A stretch of DNA of 38,060 nucleotides from JBBRSC01 sp038245795 (lineage in GTDB: Bacteria; Actinomycetota; Acidimicrobiia; Acidimicrobiales; Microtrichaceae). The notes under the pieces are model-generated. The model worked only from the letters and a program-made list of their open reading frames with translations, was not told the DNA's origin and did no database searches. The stretch lies in the NCBI GenBank assembly GCA_038245795.1, contig JBBRSC010000001.1:1-38060 (forward strand), written 5' to 3'. Below, in pieces: positions 23,842 through 32,201 of this stretch (positions within the stretch are counted from its first letter, which is position 1; each line of letters starts with the position of its first letter). The translations under genes and the position numbers were made by a program.

Positions 23842-26800
23842 ATGGCACCGAAACTCGGGATCGTGATGACGCGCCGCGTCCGGGGGCTCGGAATTGCCGC
23901 GTTCGCAACGCTGTCCGTCGGGGCCACTGGTTCCGCCATTGCCATCCGACTCGGTGGCTCCGTGGTCGATCTGCTCCTTGACGGCCGCGACGCCGTTGCC
24001 CTGGCCGTGATCACCACGTTGCTGGCTGTCTCAGCACCGCTCTTCAACACCGTGTCCATGCTGTTCACCACCCAGCTTGCGACCAGCGTCGCCGTGGGCT
24101 TGCGCCAACGACTCGTGACCCATGCGTTGGCTCTGCCGACGTCGTTCTTCACCGATCGCAGCGTCGGCGAGATCACCAACCGCATCTCCACCGACGTCGA
24201 CACCGTCGCCGATGGCATGGTGGAGCAGGGCCAATCCGTGCTGTGGGGCCTCATTGGTGGTGTTGTGGCATGGATCGTTGCGTGGACCGTGAACCCCTGG
24301 CTGGCGGTGGCATTCCTGCCGGTGTGCGCGTTGCTGGCCGTCGTTGCGGCCCGCCTGGGACGACCAGCCGCCGAGGCGTCAGAGGAGATGGAGCAGCTCT
24401 GGTCCGAAGCAGCCGGCACGGCTGAGGAAGCGTTCGACGGGCGATCTGATCTCCGTCAGACGCTCGGCCGGGGGCTCATCATGCGCCGATGGGCGGAACA
24501 CACTGCGGCCTTGTGGGCCCAGGGAAGCATCAATATCGCCAGTCGCCGACGGTTGTCGGTATCCACCGTGACGATTCTTCGCGGCTTCCAGTTCGGCGTG
24601 GTGGTGGTGGGTTCAGTTGCAGCAATCAATGGACGGGTGACGGCTGGGTCGGTCTGGGTTGCGTTCGGTTTGGTTCGCATGTTCTCCAGCCGCATCGAGG
24701 ACGTCATCTCGAACCTGCCCCGACTCTCGGAGCTCGTTGCAGCCATCGTTCGAGTCCGCGATCTCCTGGATGAGGACCCCGAGCCGGACACCACGGTGAC
24801 CGCGCAACCCAACGAGGTCCGCTGGGCCGGACCCGTCGATCTCTGCTTCAACGGGGTCACATTCAGCTATCCCGACGACCCGACGGCCGTGCTGCACGAG
24901 GTGAAGCTTGATGTCCCTGGCGGCACGACCGCTGCGGTCGTCGGACGGACTGGATCCGGAAAATCGACGCTCGCCCGACTGGTCTCGCGCACGGCCCTCC
25001 CCGAACCCGGAACGGTCTTTCTCGACGGCGTCGATGTGTGCGCCATCCCCGTTCACGAACTCCGTCGCCACGTGAGCGTGATCACCCAACGAGTCGAGCT
25101 GATCCGCGCCACGGTGCGTGACAACGTGTCGTTGTTCGATCCGTCCATCGACGATCGCCAGGTCATCGCCGCGTTCGAAGAACTCGGCCTCGGACCGTGG
25201 ATCGACTCGCTCCCTGCGGGTATCGACACCGTCATTGCAGGGGATGGTGCCGGCGACCATGACGACATCGCCTTGTCGCAGGGCGAAGCGCAACTGGTGT
25301 CGTTCGCCCGGCTCCTGGTGCGCAATCCGTCGGTGGTGATCTTGGATGAGGCGACCGCGAAACTGGATCCCGCCACCGAGGAACTGGCACGCAACGCCAC
25401 CACTCGGATGCTTCGGGGTCGCACCGCCATCGTGATTGCGCACCGGTTGGTGACCATCGCGGACGCCGACCTGATCGTCGTCATGGACCATGGCGTGGTC
25501 GCCGAATCGGGGACGGCTGCGTCGTTGCTGGAACAGCCGGTTTCGATGTTCAGAGTGCTCGTCGAGGCCGCCGGCGGGGACGGCGCCCTGATCACACGCT
25601 CGCAACGCGAACCCTCAACCGCGCCGGCAGGCTCTGGCTCGATTCGCCGAACCAACACCTCACGCGATCGACGCGCTCCAGCTCTCACTCTCGACGAGGG
25701 TGCCGACAGCGTCATTGCAGACGTCGAGCTCGGGTCAGCGGAAGCCGACGATCCTCGGCCAGCGGACGTCCATCGCACGACCTTCCCGTTGGTCTCGACC
25801 ACGCTGGGGCTCCTGCGGCGACATCGACGGTGGAGCGCTCCGGGGCTCACCGGCTGGTACCTGTGGTTTCTCTCTCCAGCCATCGCCGCCTGGACATGGC
25901 AGCACCTTCTCGAGGAGCTCCAACCCGGCGGTTCGATCGTCGTGCCGCTCGTCGTCCTGGGCGCGTCCGTCGTCATCGCGACCATCGGGCTGTGCCTCGG
26001 CCACACGTACTTCTCAAGATGGTGGCTCCTCACTGAAACCACGATGCGGTCGAACCTCATCGCCGCACAACTCCATCCGACCGACCGTTCGACGGGTCGC
26101 GATCGAGTGGCCGCCGGCGACGCAGTGTCTCGTCTGTGGGACGCCGACAGTGTCATCGTCTACACCGATCGCTTCGTCGATGTTTTCGGGTCGATGCTCT
26201 TTATCGCTGCCGCGACCGCTGTCAGCGACACGTGGTCGACACTCGGATGGTTGCTCCTGCCGATGGTCGTCCCAGCGTCGCTGGCATGGGCGATGCGACG
26301 ACCGATCAGTTCCGTTGCCATCGAGCACGCCGTGGTCAAGGGCATCTGGACCGGTCGGGTTGCGCAGGTCTGTGCGGCCGCGACGACCATCAAGGGGTTC
26401 GCTGCTGAGTCAGCAGTCGCCGATCACATCGCCGAGTTGACGGAACGCCGCCAGGTCTTGGCGCAACGTCAGCGCGGCCAATCATCGATCCTTCGGGGAT
26501 CGGTACTGTTCACCGCGGCGGCGGGACAACAACTGATCCTGTTGGTGGCGGCGATCGCCGTACGCAATGGCGAATGGACAACGGCATCGGTGGTCGTCGC
26601 GATTGCGGTGTCCGAGGCCATCAGCAACATGCCGTTGCCGGGCTTCGTGGCCGTGGCACTGGTCCAAGAAGCACCAGCCGTCCGAGCCAAGTTGAATCGG
26701 ATGGCGCAACTGGTTCCTCTCGGCGTCGATTTTGACCTCTCAGCACCCCCCGTCGACTTTGTGCTGCCACCGGATCGACCACAGCGCGTTCCCACACCGC

Positions 26801-27489
26801 GGCCCCAACGCTCGACACTCGATTCGTTGGAGTTGGACGATGTCGGCGTGACCTTCGACGACGGCACACCAGCTCTCTGCGGGATCACGCTGTCAGTCCG
26901 TCGCGGCGAGCTCATGGTGGTGACTGGTCCGGTCGGATCCGGTAAGACCACATTGCTCCGGGTGCTAGCGGGTCTGATTCCCATCGATCACGGCGAGATC
27001 CGTTGGAACGGCGAAGTGATCGATGATCCGTCGTTGTTCCTTCGTCCACCGAACTGCGCGTACGTATCGCAGACACCGCGTCTCGTTTCCGGCAGCGTCC
27101 AAGAGAATGTGTCGCTCGACCACGAACTCGATGTCGAGGCGGCGCTCGCACTCGCGGAGTTGACCGACGAGGTCGCTGGCTGGGGCGGCGGATCCGCTGT
27201 CGTCGGCCATCGAGGCATGCGTCTGTCAGGCGGGCAGGCACAGCGATTGGCGACGGCTCGGGCGTTGGCGACCAACTCCGAGCTGCTGGTCCTCGACGAT
27301 CTCAGCAGCGCGCTCGACCCGGTGACAGAACGGCAGGTGTGGGCCTCGCTCCGAGCGGCGGGTCACACGGTCATCGCCGCGTCGCACCAACCCGCCGCGT
27401 TCGCAGCGGCAGATCGAATTCTGTATCTCGACGGCGGCGAGCTCAGAGCGCTCGACGACTCACCCGACCGACAGACACATCAAGTCTGA
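23842..27489 (+). CDS. Fused four-domain ABC exporter (TMD-NBD-TMD-NBD)
   Basis: A single ~1215-aa polypeptide with two complete half-transporters, an arrangement rare in bacteria but known in actinobacteria such as Mycobacterium tuberculosis Rv0194. First half: membrane domain, Walker A GRTGSGKST near residue 368, signature LSQGEAQL, Walker B VVILDEATAKLD near 498, switch His in IVIAHRL. A charged linker follows from about 590 to 650. Second half: membrane domain, Walker A GPVGSGKTT near 1028, signature LSGGQAQRLATARAL, Walker B LLVLDDLSSALD near 1149, where the catalytic Glu is Asp. This asymmetry is typical of exporters with one degenerate ATP site. Substrate is unknown; efflux of a toxic compound or intermediate is possible. 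The ATG at 23842 has AGGGA 10-11 bp upstream; GTG at 23824 is the alternative start. Confidence 0.88.
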   Translation: MAPKLGIVMTRRVRGLGIAAFATLSVGATGSAIAIRLGGSVVDLLLDGRDAVALAVITTLLAVSAPLFNTVSMLFTTQLATSVAVGLRQRLVTHALALPTSFFTDRSVGEITNRISTDVDTVADGMVEQGQSVLWGLIGGVVAWIVAWTVNPWLAVAFLPVCALLAVVAARLGRPAAEASEEMEQLWSEAAGTAEEAFDGRSDLRQTLGRGLIMRRWAEHTAALWAQGSINIASRRRLSVSTVTILRGFQFGVVVVGSVAAINGRVTAGSVWVAFGLVRMFSSRIEDVISNLPRLSELVAAIVRVRDLLDEDPEPDTTVTAQPNEVRWAGPVDLCFNGVTFSYPDDPTAVLHEVKLDVPGGTTAAVVGRTGSGKSTLARLVSRTALPEPGTVFLDGVDVCAIPVHELRRHVSVITQRVELIRATVRDNVSLFDPSIDDRQVIAAFEELGLGPWIDSLPAGIDTVIAGDGAGDHDDIALSQGEAQLVSFARLLVRNPSVVILDEATAKLDPATEELARNATTRMLRGRTAIVIAHRLVTIADADLIVVMDHGVVAESGTAASLLEQPVSMFRVLVEAAGGDGALITRSQREPSTAPAGSGSIRRTNTSRDRRAPALTLDEGADSVIADVELGSAEADDPRPADVHRTTFPLVSTTLGLLRRHRRWSAPGLTGWYLWFLSPAIAAWTWQHLLEELQPGGSIVVPLVVLGASVVIATIGLCLGHTYFSRWWLLTETTMRSNLIAAQLHPTDRSTGRDRVAAGDAVSRLWDADSVIVYTDRFVDVFGSMLFIAAATAVSDTWSTLGWLLLPMVVPASLAWAMRRPISSVAIEHAVVKGIWTGRVAQVCAAATTIKGFAAESAVADHIAELTERRQVLAQRQRGQSSILRGSVLFTAAAGQQLILLVAAIAVRNGEWTTASVVVAIAVSEAISNMPLPGFVAVALVQEAPAVRAKLNRMAQLVPLGVDFDLSAPPVDFVLPPDRPQRVPTPRPQRSTLDSLELDDVGVTFDDGTPALCGITLSVRRGELMVVTGPVGSGKTTLLRVLAGLIPIDHGEIRWNGEVIDDPSLFLRPPNCAYVSQTPRLVSGSVQENVSLDHELDVEAALALAELTDEVAGWGGGSAVVGHRGMRLSGGQAQRLATARALATNSELLVLDDLSSALDPVTERQVWASLRAAGHTVIAASHQPAAFAAADRILYLDGGELRALDDSPDRQTHQV

Positions 27490-27497
27490 CCTGACCC

Positions 27498-27520
27498 GCA
27501 TCGGGGGCCTGCACCGATGC
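27498..27520 (+). terminator. Hairpin after the ABC exporter
   Basis: GCATCGG (27498-27504) and CCGATGC (27514-27520) form a perfect 7-bp stem with a 9-base loop, 8 bp after the exporter stop codon. There is no T-run. Confidence 0.45.
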
Positions 27521-27573
27521 CAACGAGCGTCGCTCAGCCAACATCCGGCAGGGTCGAACTCCGGCCACATCTC

Positions 27574-27624
27574 CGAACTGCGCGTGGATGCGCACCCATA
27601 CGGTGCGTATCCACGCGCAGTTCG
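27574..27624. terminator. Long 23-bp hairpin at the convergent junction
   Basis: Bases 27574-27596 pair with 27602-27624 over 23 bp (one G-T pair at 27590/27608) around a 5-base loop. It begins one base beyond the stop of the - strand PII-like gene and faces the + strand exporter, so it is placed to end transcription from both sides. Apart from it and the hairpin at 27498, the 136-bp gap 27490-27625 shows nothing else. Confidence 0.65.
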
Positions 27625-27625
27625 A

Positions 27626-27964
27626 TCAGGCGTCGGCGGGTGGTGCGAAGTAGCTCGGCCGACTGACCCACGAATCGGAGACGAACATCACCCCGGGTCG
27701 TCGGACGAACAGCTCGCTCAGCGCCGCGATCACCCCGTCGGCCTGCTCGTCGGGGGTCACCGCAAAGAGCATGGTGAGTCCGTCGACATCGTTGAACAAC
27801 ATGCGTCCTTCGTGCCAGCCGTTGTGGCCCAGACCGGACACGTTCGCCAAAACGGTCAGACCCGTGACCCCTGCCGCCGTGAACAGGTCGCGGACCAGAG
27901 CGAGATCGTCGCCCCCGACCACCACGTCGATCCGGGTCATCTTGGTGAGGGAACTCCGCTTCAT
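27626..27964 (-). CDS. PII-like signalling protein linked to DAB carbon uptake
   Basis: A small 112-aa protein with a PII-type ferredoxin-like core: IDVVVGGDDLALVRDLFTAAGVTGLTVL corresponds to the first beta-alpha-beta unit and a glycine-rich GLGHNG stretch follows. PII-like proteins bind adenine nucleotides and control transporters; homologues occur beside bicarbonate transporters (SbtB, CPII). Here the gene overlaps the dabA stop by ATGA, so it probably tunes the DabAB system. The classical T-loop is short or absent, so I would not call it GlnB. The ATG at 27964 is chosen from the overlap; an internal ATG at 27940 is possible. Confidence 0.7.
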   Translation of the reverse strand: MKRSSLTKMTRIDVVVGGDDLALVRDLFTAAGVTGLTVLANVSGLGHNGWHEGRMLFNDVDGLTMLFAVTPDEQADGVIAALSELFVRRPGVMFVSDSWVSRPSYFAPPADA

Positions 27965-30645
27965 GCGACGACCTCTGAGCTTTCTGTGTGAAGAGTTTTC
28001 TGGCCGGGCTTCTCGAACGTCACGGGATCGTTCCCACGGGACGCCGACAGCCACTCGCCGGTCCTCGATCGTCGCGCCCAGCTCCCGGTGTCGTCATCTC
28101 GAGCGACCGCCGTCACCCAACCATTCCCGAACAGGCGAGTGAGCACGGGGTTTCTCGCAAGGACCGACTCCAGCAGCGATGTCGGCGCCTCCACCACCAG
28201 CAACAGCCGCATCGGCTCGTGCACATCGATGCCCCTGTTCGACACCGACTCGACTGGCAACCCCGAACGAAGGTCTCCCCCCGAACCCTCCAACACGCCA
28301 AGATCTCCGATCACGTTGTGGAGGGGCTTCACCCCGGCTCCGAATGTCCCCCGCTCCACCGTCGAAGCGAAGTACTGCGAGCTGATCCAGTGCGCCACGA
28401 CCATGGGGCCGGTGAGAAGTGCTTCAAGTACCGTGCCCGAACCATCCTCGGCGGCCTCGTAGGAATGTAGAAACACCCGCCGCCCGAGATCGACACCGGA
28501 CGTCAGTGTTCGAGGACCCACGACGAACGCTGCGTTGTTCGCCAGACCCCACTCGGGAACTACCTGCGCCCAATCGTCCGCCCGAGCACGGATGCTTCGC
28601 AGGCTCGAGGTTCGGGTCCGTCGTCGCCGTGAGCCCAGCGGTTGAACCAGCGTGGTGGAGCGCTCCAGGGCGAGCGCTCCACCAGCGCGGTCGAGCGCCA
28701 ATTTGAGCGCCGCGAGTTCTGCGCGATGCGATTCCGGTACGTCATCGACATCCAGGAGGATGATCTCATCGGTTGTGGTGTGGTGCTCCCCCGCCACGAA
28801 GTAGGTGTCGCCGAAGTCCGTTCCGTGTGCAGCCAGCGCCGCCCGTACCGACGGTCGATTGAGCAGCGACGCCGCCGTGCGTGCGTTGTCCCCACCGGCC
28901 CGACCGCCGCACGCCCCGCAATCCAACGCCGACCGAAAGGGATTGTTGATGTGGTGGCTGCCGTGGCCACACAGGAGCACCAGCCGACCGAATCCGCGCC
29001 GCTGGCCCAGGGTTGTGACGATCACATGCGCGGTCGCAATTTGATCCGCCAGATCCATCCCAGTTCCGTTGCCCTGTCGATCGAGTCCCATGCGGGTCAC
29101 GATCGGCGGCACACTTCGCCGGCGGACCGATCGTCGAAACGAGCCGTACAGGCGCGGGGAGGCCGTGGCCAACATCGCCAGCGGACCGAGCACCCACCCG
29201 GCGGTCTCCGCCAGGCTGAACTTCGTCGCCGAGTTCGCCTTCGCTTCCTTCCAGGCGTCCGTGAGCGAGTCCGCCATGTTCAGACCCTCCGCATGCCGCT
29301 CGGTCTGGTCGCCGATCGGCACCTCAGCAATGACCGTTCGCGGGTTGAGGATCACCGGGCATGAGGCTTGGGCGGCGCCGGCATCGAGCGGTTCCACCGC
29401 GACCGGCAACCCGAAGAATCCCGCGTAACCAACGGTCTCGACGGACTCTCCCAATTCGGATTCGAGATGTCGACGGAGCCCCTCAGACCGCGGATCGATA
29501 CAGAAAACGGCGGTGAAGGTTGGCCGCGCATCAGTGTCGACGGGTATCGCCGAGGGCCTCGGGGGGTCATCCAACGAGGCGAGCAGCCCGAGCCGATAGT
29601 TGGTTTCGTAGGCGTCCTGCCAGATTTCGAATCGAGCAGCCATCGGCACAAGATCAAGAACCCGGCGAACGGCAGCCAACGTCGGCAACGAGACCGCGTC
29701 GGGCGCTTCAGGGCCCGCAATGACGAGCGCGTCCAACACCCGACGCGCCCGTTCCTCACCGTCCGGCATGGGAGCAACTGGGGCACCAGCGCTCGCTGCC
29801 TGATCCGCGACACGCCGTAACAGACCCTCCTCGACCGCTGCCGCCTCGACTGCGAGTCGCAGTGCGAGGAAGTCCACGAGTCGGTCCGGCCCGTTGGCTC
29901 CCGGACCGGTGAGCGCCCCGGCCCAACCCGCCAAGCGGCAGAGATGTCGTTGGAAGTACTCGATCTGGTCGTGTTGCTCGACTGCGAGCAGGACGAGGAG
30001 TTCGAGCAGCGCGTCGTCGGCTCGTGCGGGGAGCGCCGAGACGAATCGCTGGGCATCCGATCCCGCTAACCGCGCAAGACCCGGATCGCGACCAGCGAGT
30101 CCCCGCCATGCTTGGTACAACCCGCCATCTCGGTTCGGCATCGACCACGGCGCCGTGTCATCAAGGAACGATGCCATCCACCTCGCGACATAGGCATCGA
30201 TGCCGTCTGCCAGAGATGAACCGGTGGCATGGTCGACCCATTCGGCTCGCGTGATCGGAACCAGTCGCGCCTCATCGATCGATGGCCCGACCAGGAGATC
30301 AAGTCGCACCAGATCCACCGGATCGATGGCATAACCGGCGATCCGCACAGTGCCCCCGGTGCGGAGTTGGGGGAAGCGTTCCGCGATGGCGTCGATGAGG
30401 TCCGCATCAGAAATACGACCGGCCAAATGCAACTCGCGCCAACGTTGTTCGGTCATCGACATCGTCACCCCGCGGAGCCGCCGAGCAGCGTTCACGGCCA
30501 ATTCAACGGGGAGGTCTTCGAGGCCCGTCAACGGGTTGACGGCGACGAATCGCTGCACCGGCCACACTGGGGGGAGGATCCGTGCGGCAATCCCGACCCG
30601 CGCATGGATCCGACCGCGACGCTCATTGTCCGTCGATGTGTTCAT
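27961..30645 (-). CDS. dabA: DabA, zinc-containing subunit of the DAB inorganic carbon transporter (DUF2309)
   Basis: An 894-aa peripheral protein matching DabA/UPF0753. The beta-carbonic-anhydrase-like zinc ligands known from Halothiobacillus DabA are conserved: C382-I-D384 in FCIDPRSEG, and H561 in CGHGSHHINN with C576 in DCGACGG, 15 residues apart as in the described enzyme. DabA is thought to hydrate CO2 to bicarbonate in one direction, driven by ion flux through DabB. The start at 30645 has AAGGA 8 bp upstream; a second ATG at 30654 would add three residues. The 5' end overlaps dabB by 23 bp and the 3' end overlaps the PII-like gene. Confidence 0.92.
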   Translation of the reverse strand: MNTSTDNERRGRIHARVGIAARILPPVWPVQRFVAVNPLTGLEDLPVELAVNAARRLRGVTMSMTEQRWRELHLAGRISDADLIDAIAERFPQLRTGGTVRIAGYAIDPVDLVRLDLLVGPSIDEARLVPITRAEWVDHATGSSLADGIDAYVARWMASFLDDTAPWSMPNRDGGLYQAWRGLAGRDPGLARLAGSDAQRFVSALPARADDALLELLVLLAVEQHDQIEYFQRHLCRLAGWAGALTGPGANGPDRLVDFLALRLAVEAAAVEEGLLRRVADQAASAGAPVAPMPDGEERARRVLDALVIAGPEAPDAVSLPTLAAVRRVLDLVPMAARFEIWQDAYETNYRLGLLASLDDPPRPSAIPVDTDARPTFTAVFCIDPRSEGLRRHLESELGESVETVGYAGFFGLPVAVEPLDAGAAQASCPVILNPRTVIAEVPIGDQTERHAEGLNMADSLTDAWKEAKANSATKFSLAETAGWVLGPLAMLATASPRLYGSFRRSVRRRSVPPIVTRMGLDRQGNGTGMDLADQIATAHVIVTTLGQRRGFGRLVLLCGHGSHHINNPFRSALDCGACGGRAGGDNARTAASLLNRPSVRAALAAHGTDFGDTYFVAGEHHTTTDEIILLDVDDVPESHRAELAALKLALDRAGGALALERSTTLVQPLGSRRRRTRTSSLRSIRARADDWAQVVPEWGLANNAAFVVGPRTLTSGVDLGRRVFLHSYEAAEDGSGTVLEALLTGPMVVAHWISSQYFASTVERGTFGAGVKPLHNVIGDLGVLEGSGGDLRSGLPVESVSNRGIDVHEPMRLLLVVEAPTSLLESVLARNPVLTRLFGNGWVTAVARDDDTGSWARRSRTGEWLSASRGNDPVTFEKPGQKTLHTESSEVVA

Positions 30646-32137
30646 GACGTTCATCCTTCGACCGGACCGAGGTCAGCGGGGCTGGGCGACGGGCCGTGTC
30701 GCGACGGCCCGGATCGCCGAGGTCAGCGCACCTGACCCACAGTGTGTCGACGAGGCGACCAGGTCGCTTCCCCCACAACATGATCCATCCGGCAACGCAC
30801 ACGGCGAGCACCAGCGCCGCGCTCGTCTCGACGAACGCGCCGCCCGCGATGTCGCCGTTGATACTCCCGACGGAACCACCGACCCGCAACGCCGCTTCGA
30901 TCGCGTCGACCGCAAAGAGCCACATCGTCACGCTCACGATGAGCCCAACGGCCGCCAGGGCGGTGCGGGTAACACCATGACTCCGACGTCCCCACACGAT
31001 CGCCGATTGGAGAACGAGGGCCGACAGCAACGCGAGCGGAAGCCAGCCAGCGTCGTGGCGGAGTATGTCGGGCTCCACGATGAGGACGACCCCGGTCATC
31101 AACAGCGCCGCGACTCCCACCGGCACCGCAATTGCGGCGACCGAGGGATTCGGCAGCTTCCGTCCAGCTCCCTGGCGTCGCTGCTCGGTATGAGCGACTG
31201 TCGAGCCACTTTCGAGGAACAGGTAGGCCTTGAACATTCCGTGTGCGATCAGGTGAACGACGGCCGGGCCCAGCAATCCGAGGCCGCACTGGACCGTCAT
31301 GAACCCCATCTGGGCGATCGTTGACCAGATGAGCGCCCCCTTGACGTCCGCCCGGGTTCTCATCACGGCAACGCCGATGATCACCGAGCAGATCCCGAGC
31401 ACGAGGACGGTCGCCTGCACGATCCAGGACGTCGAGACGACCGGTGCGGATCGAATCAACAGAATGCCGCCGCCGTTGACCACTCCCGCGTGCAGGAGCG
31501 CCGACACCGGGGTCGGCGTATCTACTGAACGACGAAGCCAACCATGGAATGGAACCAAGGCGCCTCGTGTGCTGGCAGCGACGGCGAGCAGCAGGCCGGC
31601 GCTGATCGTGAGCAGCACGTGGTTCGGTCGTGACGCAAAGCCGTCCGCCGCACGGGCACCTTCTGCAGAGCTCAGAATCCACGCGGCGCCGATCATCGCG
31701 ACGTCTCCGATGAGGAACGTTCGTTGCGCTGAACGGCTCGCGGCGCGTCCGCCTGCTCGACCGTCATGTCGCAGGACCAACGTTGTGGCGGCGCTCACCG
31801 CCAACCAGGCCACGGTCATCGCCCACCAGGACGCTGCCAACGCAACACCGACCGTCGCCGCGCCGACGAGGGCGGCCGCTGGGAAGAACCGCTCGCCATG
31901 CGGTTCGGCCGCCAGCGAGCGGCGAGCAAAGGCGTGAACAAGCAAGGTCATCGCGCACACGAACACCCCCAGTGCCGACCCGAATCGATCCGCATTCAGG
32001 ATGGGCAAGCTGCCGAGGTGCACGGCCACTGGTGAATCACCAGCGAGGACGAAGAGCGCCGAACACGCCACGAGCCCACCCGACACCGACGCCATCGGAA
32101 GGAAGACCTGTGCGGGGCTCGACACACGGGAAGACAT
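30623..32137 (-). CDS. dabB: DabB, membrane cation-channel subunit of the DAB transporter (NuoL/MrpD-like)
   Basis: A 504-aa very hydrophobic protein of the proton-translocating NADH-quinone oxidoreductase / Mrp antiporter family, with about 12-14 membrane segments. PFHGWLRRSVDTPTPVSALLHAG is the family's central signature, and VVHLIAHGMFKAYLFLESG continues it. In DAB systems this subunit supplies an ion gradient to DabA for energy-coupled CO2/bicarbonate capture. It lies directly before dabA (overlap) and is transcribed from a strong-looking promoter 7 bases ahead of its ATG, so the transcript seems leaderless. Confidence 0.9.
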   Translation of the reverse strand: MSSRVSSPAQVFLPMASVSGGLVACSALFVLAGDSPVAVHLGSLPILNADRFGSALGVFVCAMTLLVHAFARRSLAAEPHGERFFPAAALVGAATVGVALAASWWAMTVAWLAVSAATTLVLRHDGRAGGRAASRSAQRTFLIGDVAMIGAAWILSSAEGARAADGFASRPNHVLLTISAGLLLAVAASTRGALVPFHGWLRRSVDTPTPVSALLHAGVVNGGGILLIRSAPVVSTSWIVQATVLVLGICSVIIGVAVMRTRADVKGALIWSTIAQMGFMTVQCGLGLLGPAVVHLIAHGMFKAYLFLESGSTVAHTEQRRQGAGRKLPNPSVAAIAVPVGVAALLMTGVVLIVEPDILRHDAGWLPLALLSALVLQSAIVWGRRSHGVTRTALAAVGLIVSVTMWLFAVDAIEAALRVGGSVGSINGDIAGGAFVETSAALVLAVCVAGWIMLWGKRPGRLVDTLWVRCADLGDPGRRDTARRPAPLTSVRSKDERHEHIDGQ

Positions 32138-32144
32138 TCGCCCT

Positions 32145-32173
32145 ATCGTAACTTACGATTTTTAATTCGTCAA
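32145..32173 (-). promoter_or_regulatory. dabBA promoter with overlapping palindromic operator
   Basis: On the - strand: -35 TTGACG (32173-32168), exactly 17 bp, -10 TACGAT (32150-32145), 7 bases, ATG. A perfect 15-bp palindrome, ATCGTAA-C-TTACGAT (32145-32159), covers the -10 and the end of the spacer, a classic repressor position. The region 32138-32200 is AT-rich compared with its surroundings. Confidence 0.65.
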
Positions 32174-32201
32174 TTATTCTTCGGTAGTTGCAGTGGTCAT
32201 G

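Noticed and set aside
24613..25605. Long - strand open frame (330 codons) opposite the ABC exporter
   Set aside because: It lies wholly inside the exporter gene, across the first nucleotide-binding domain; composition is that of a shadow frame.
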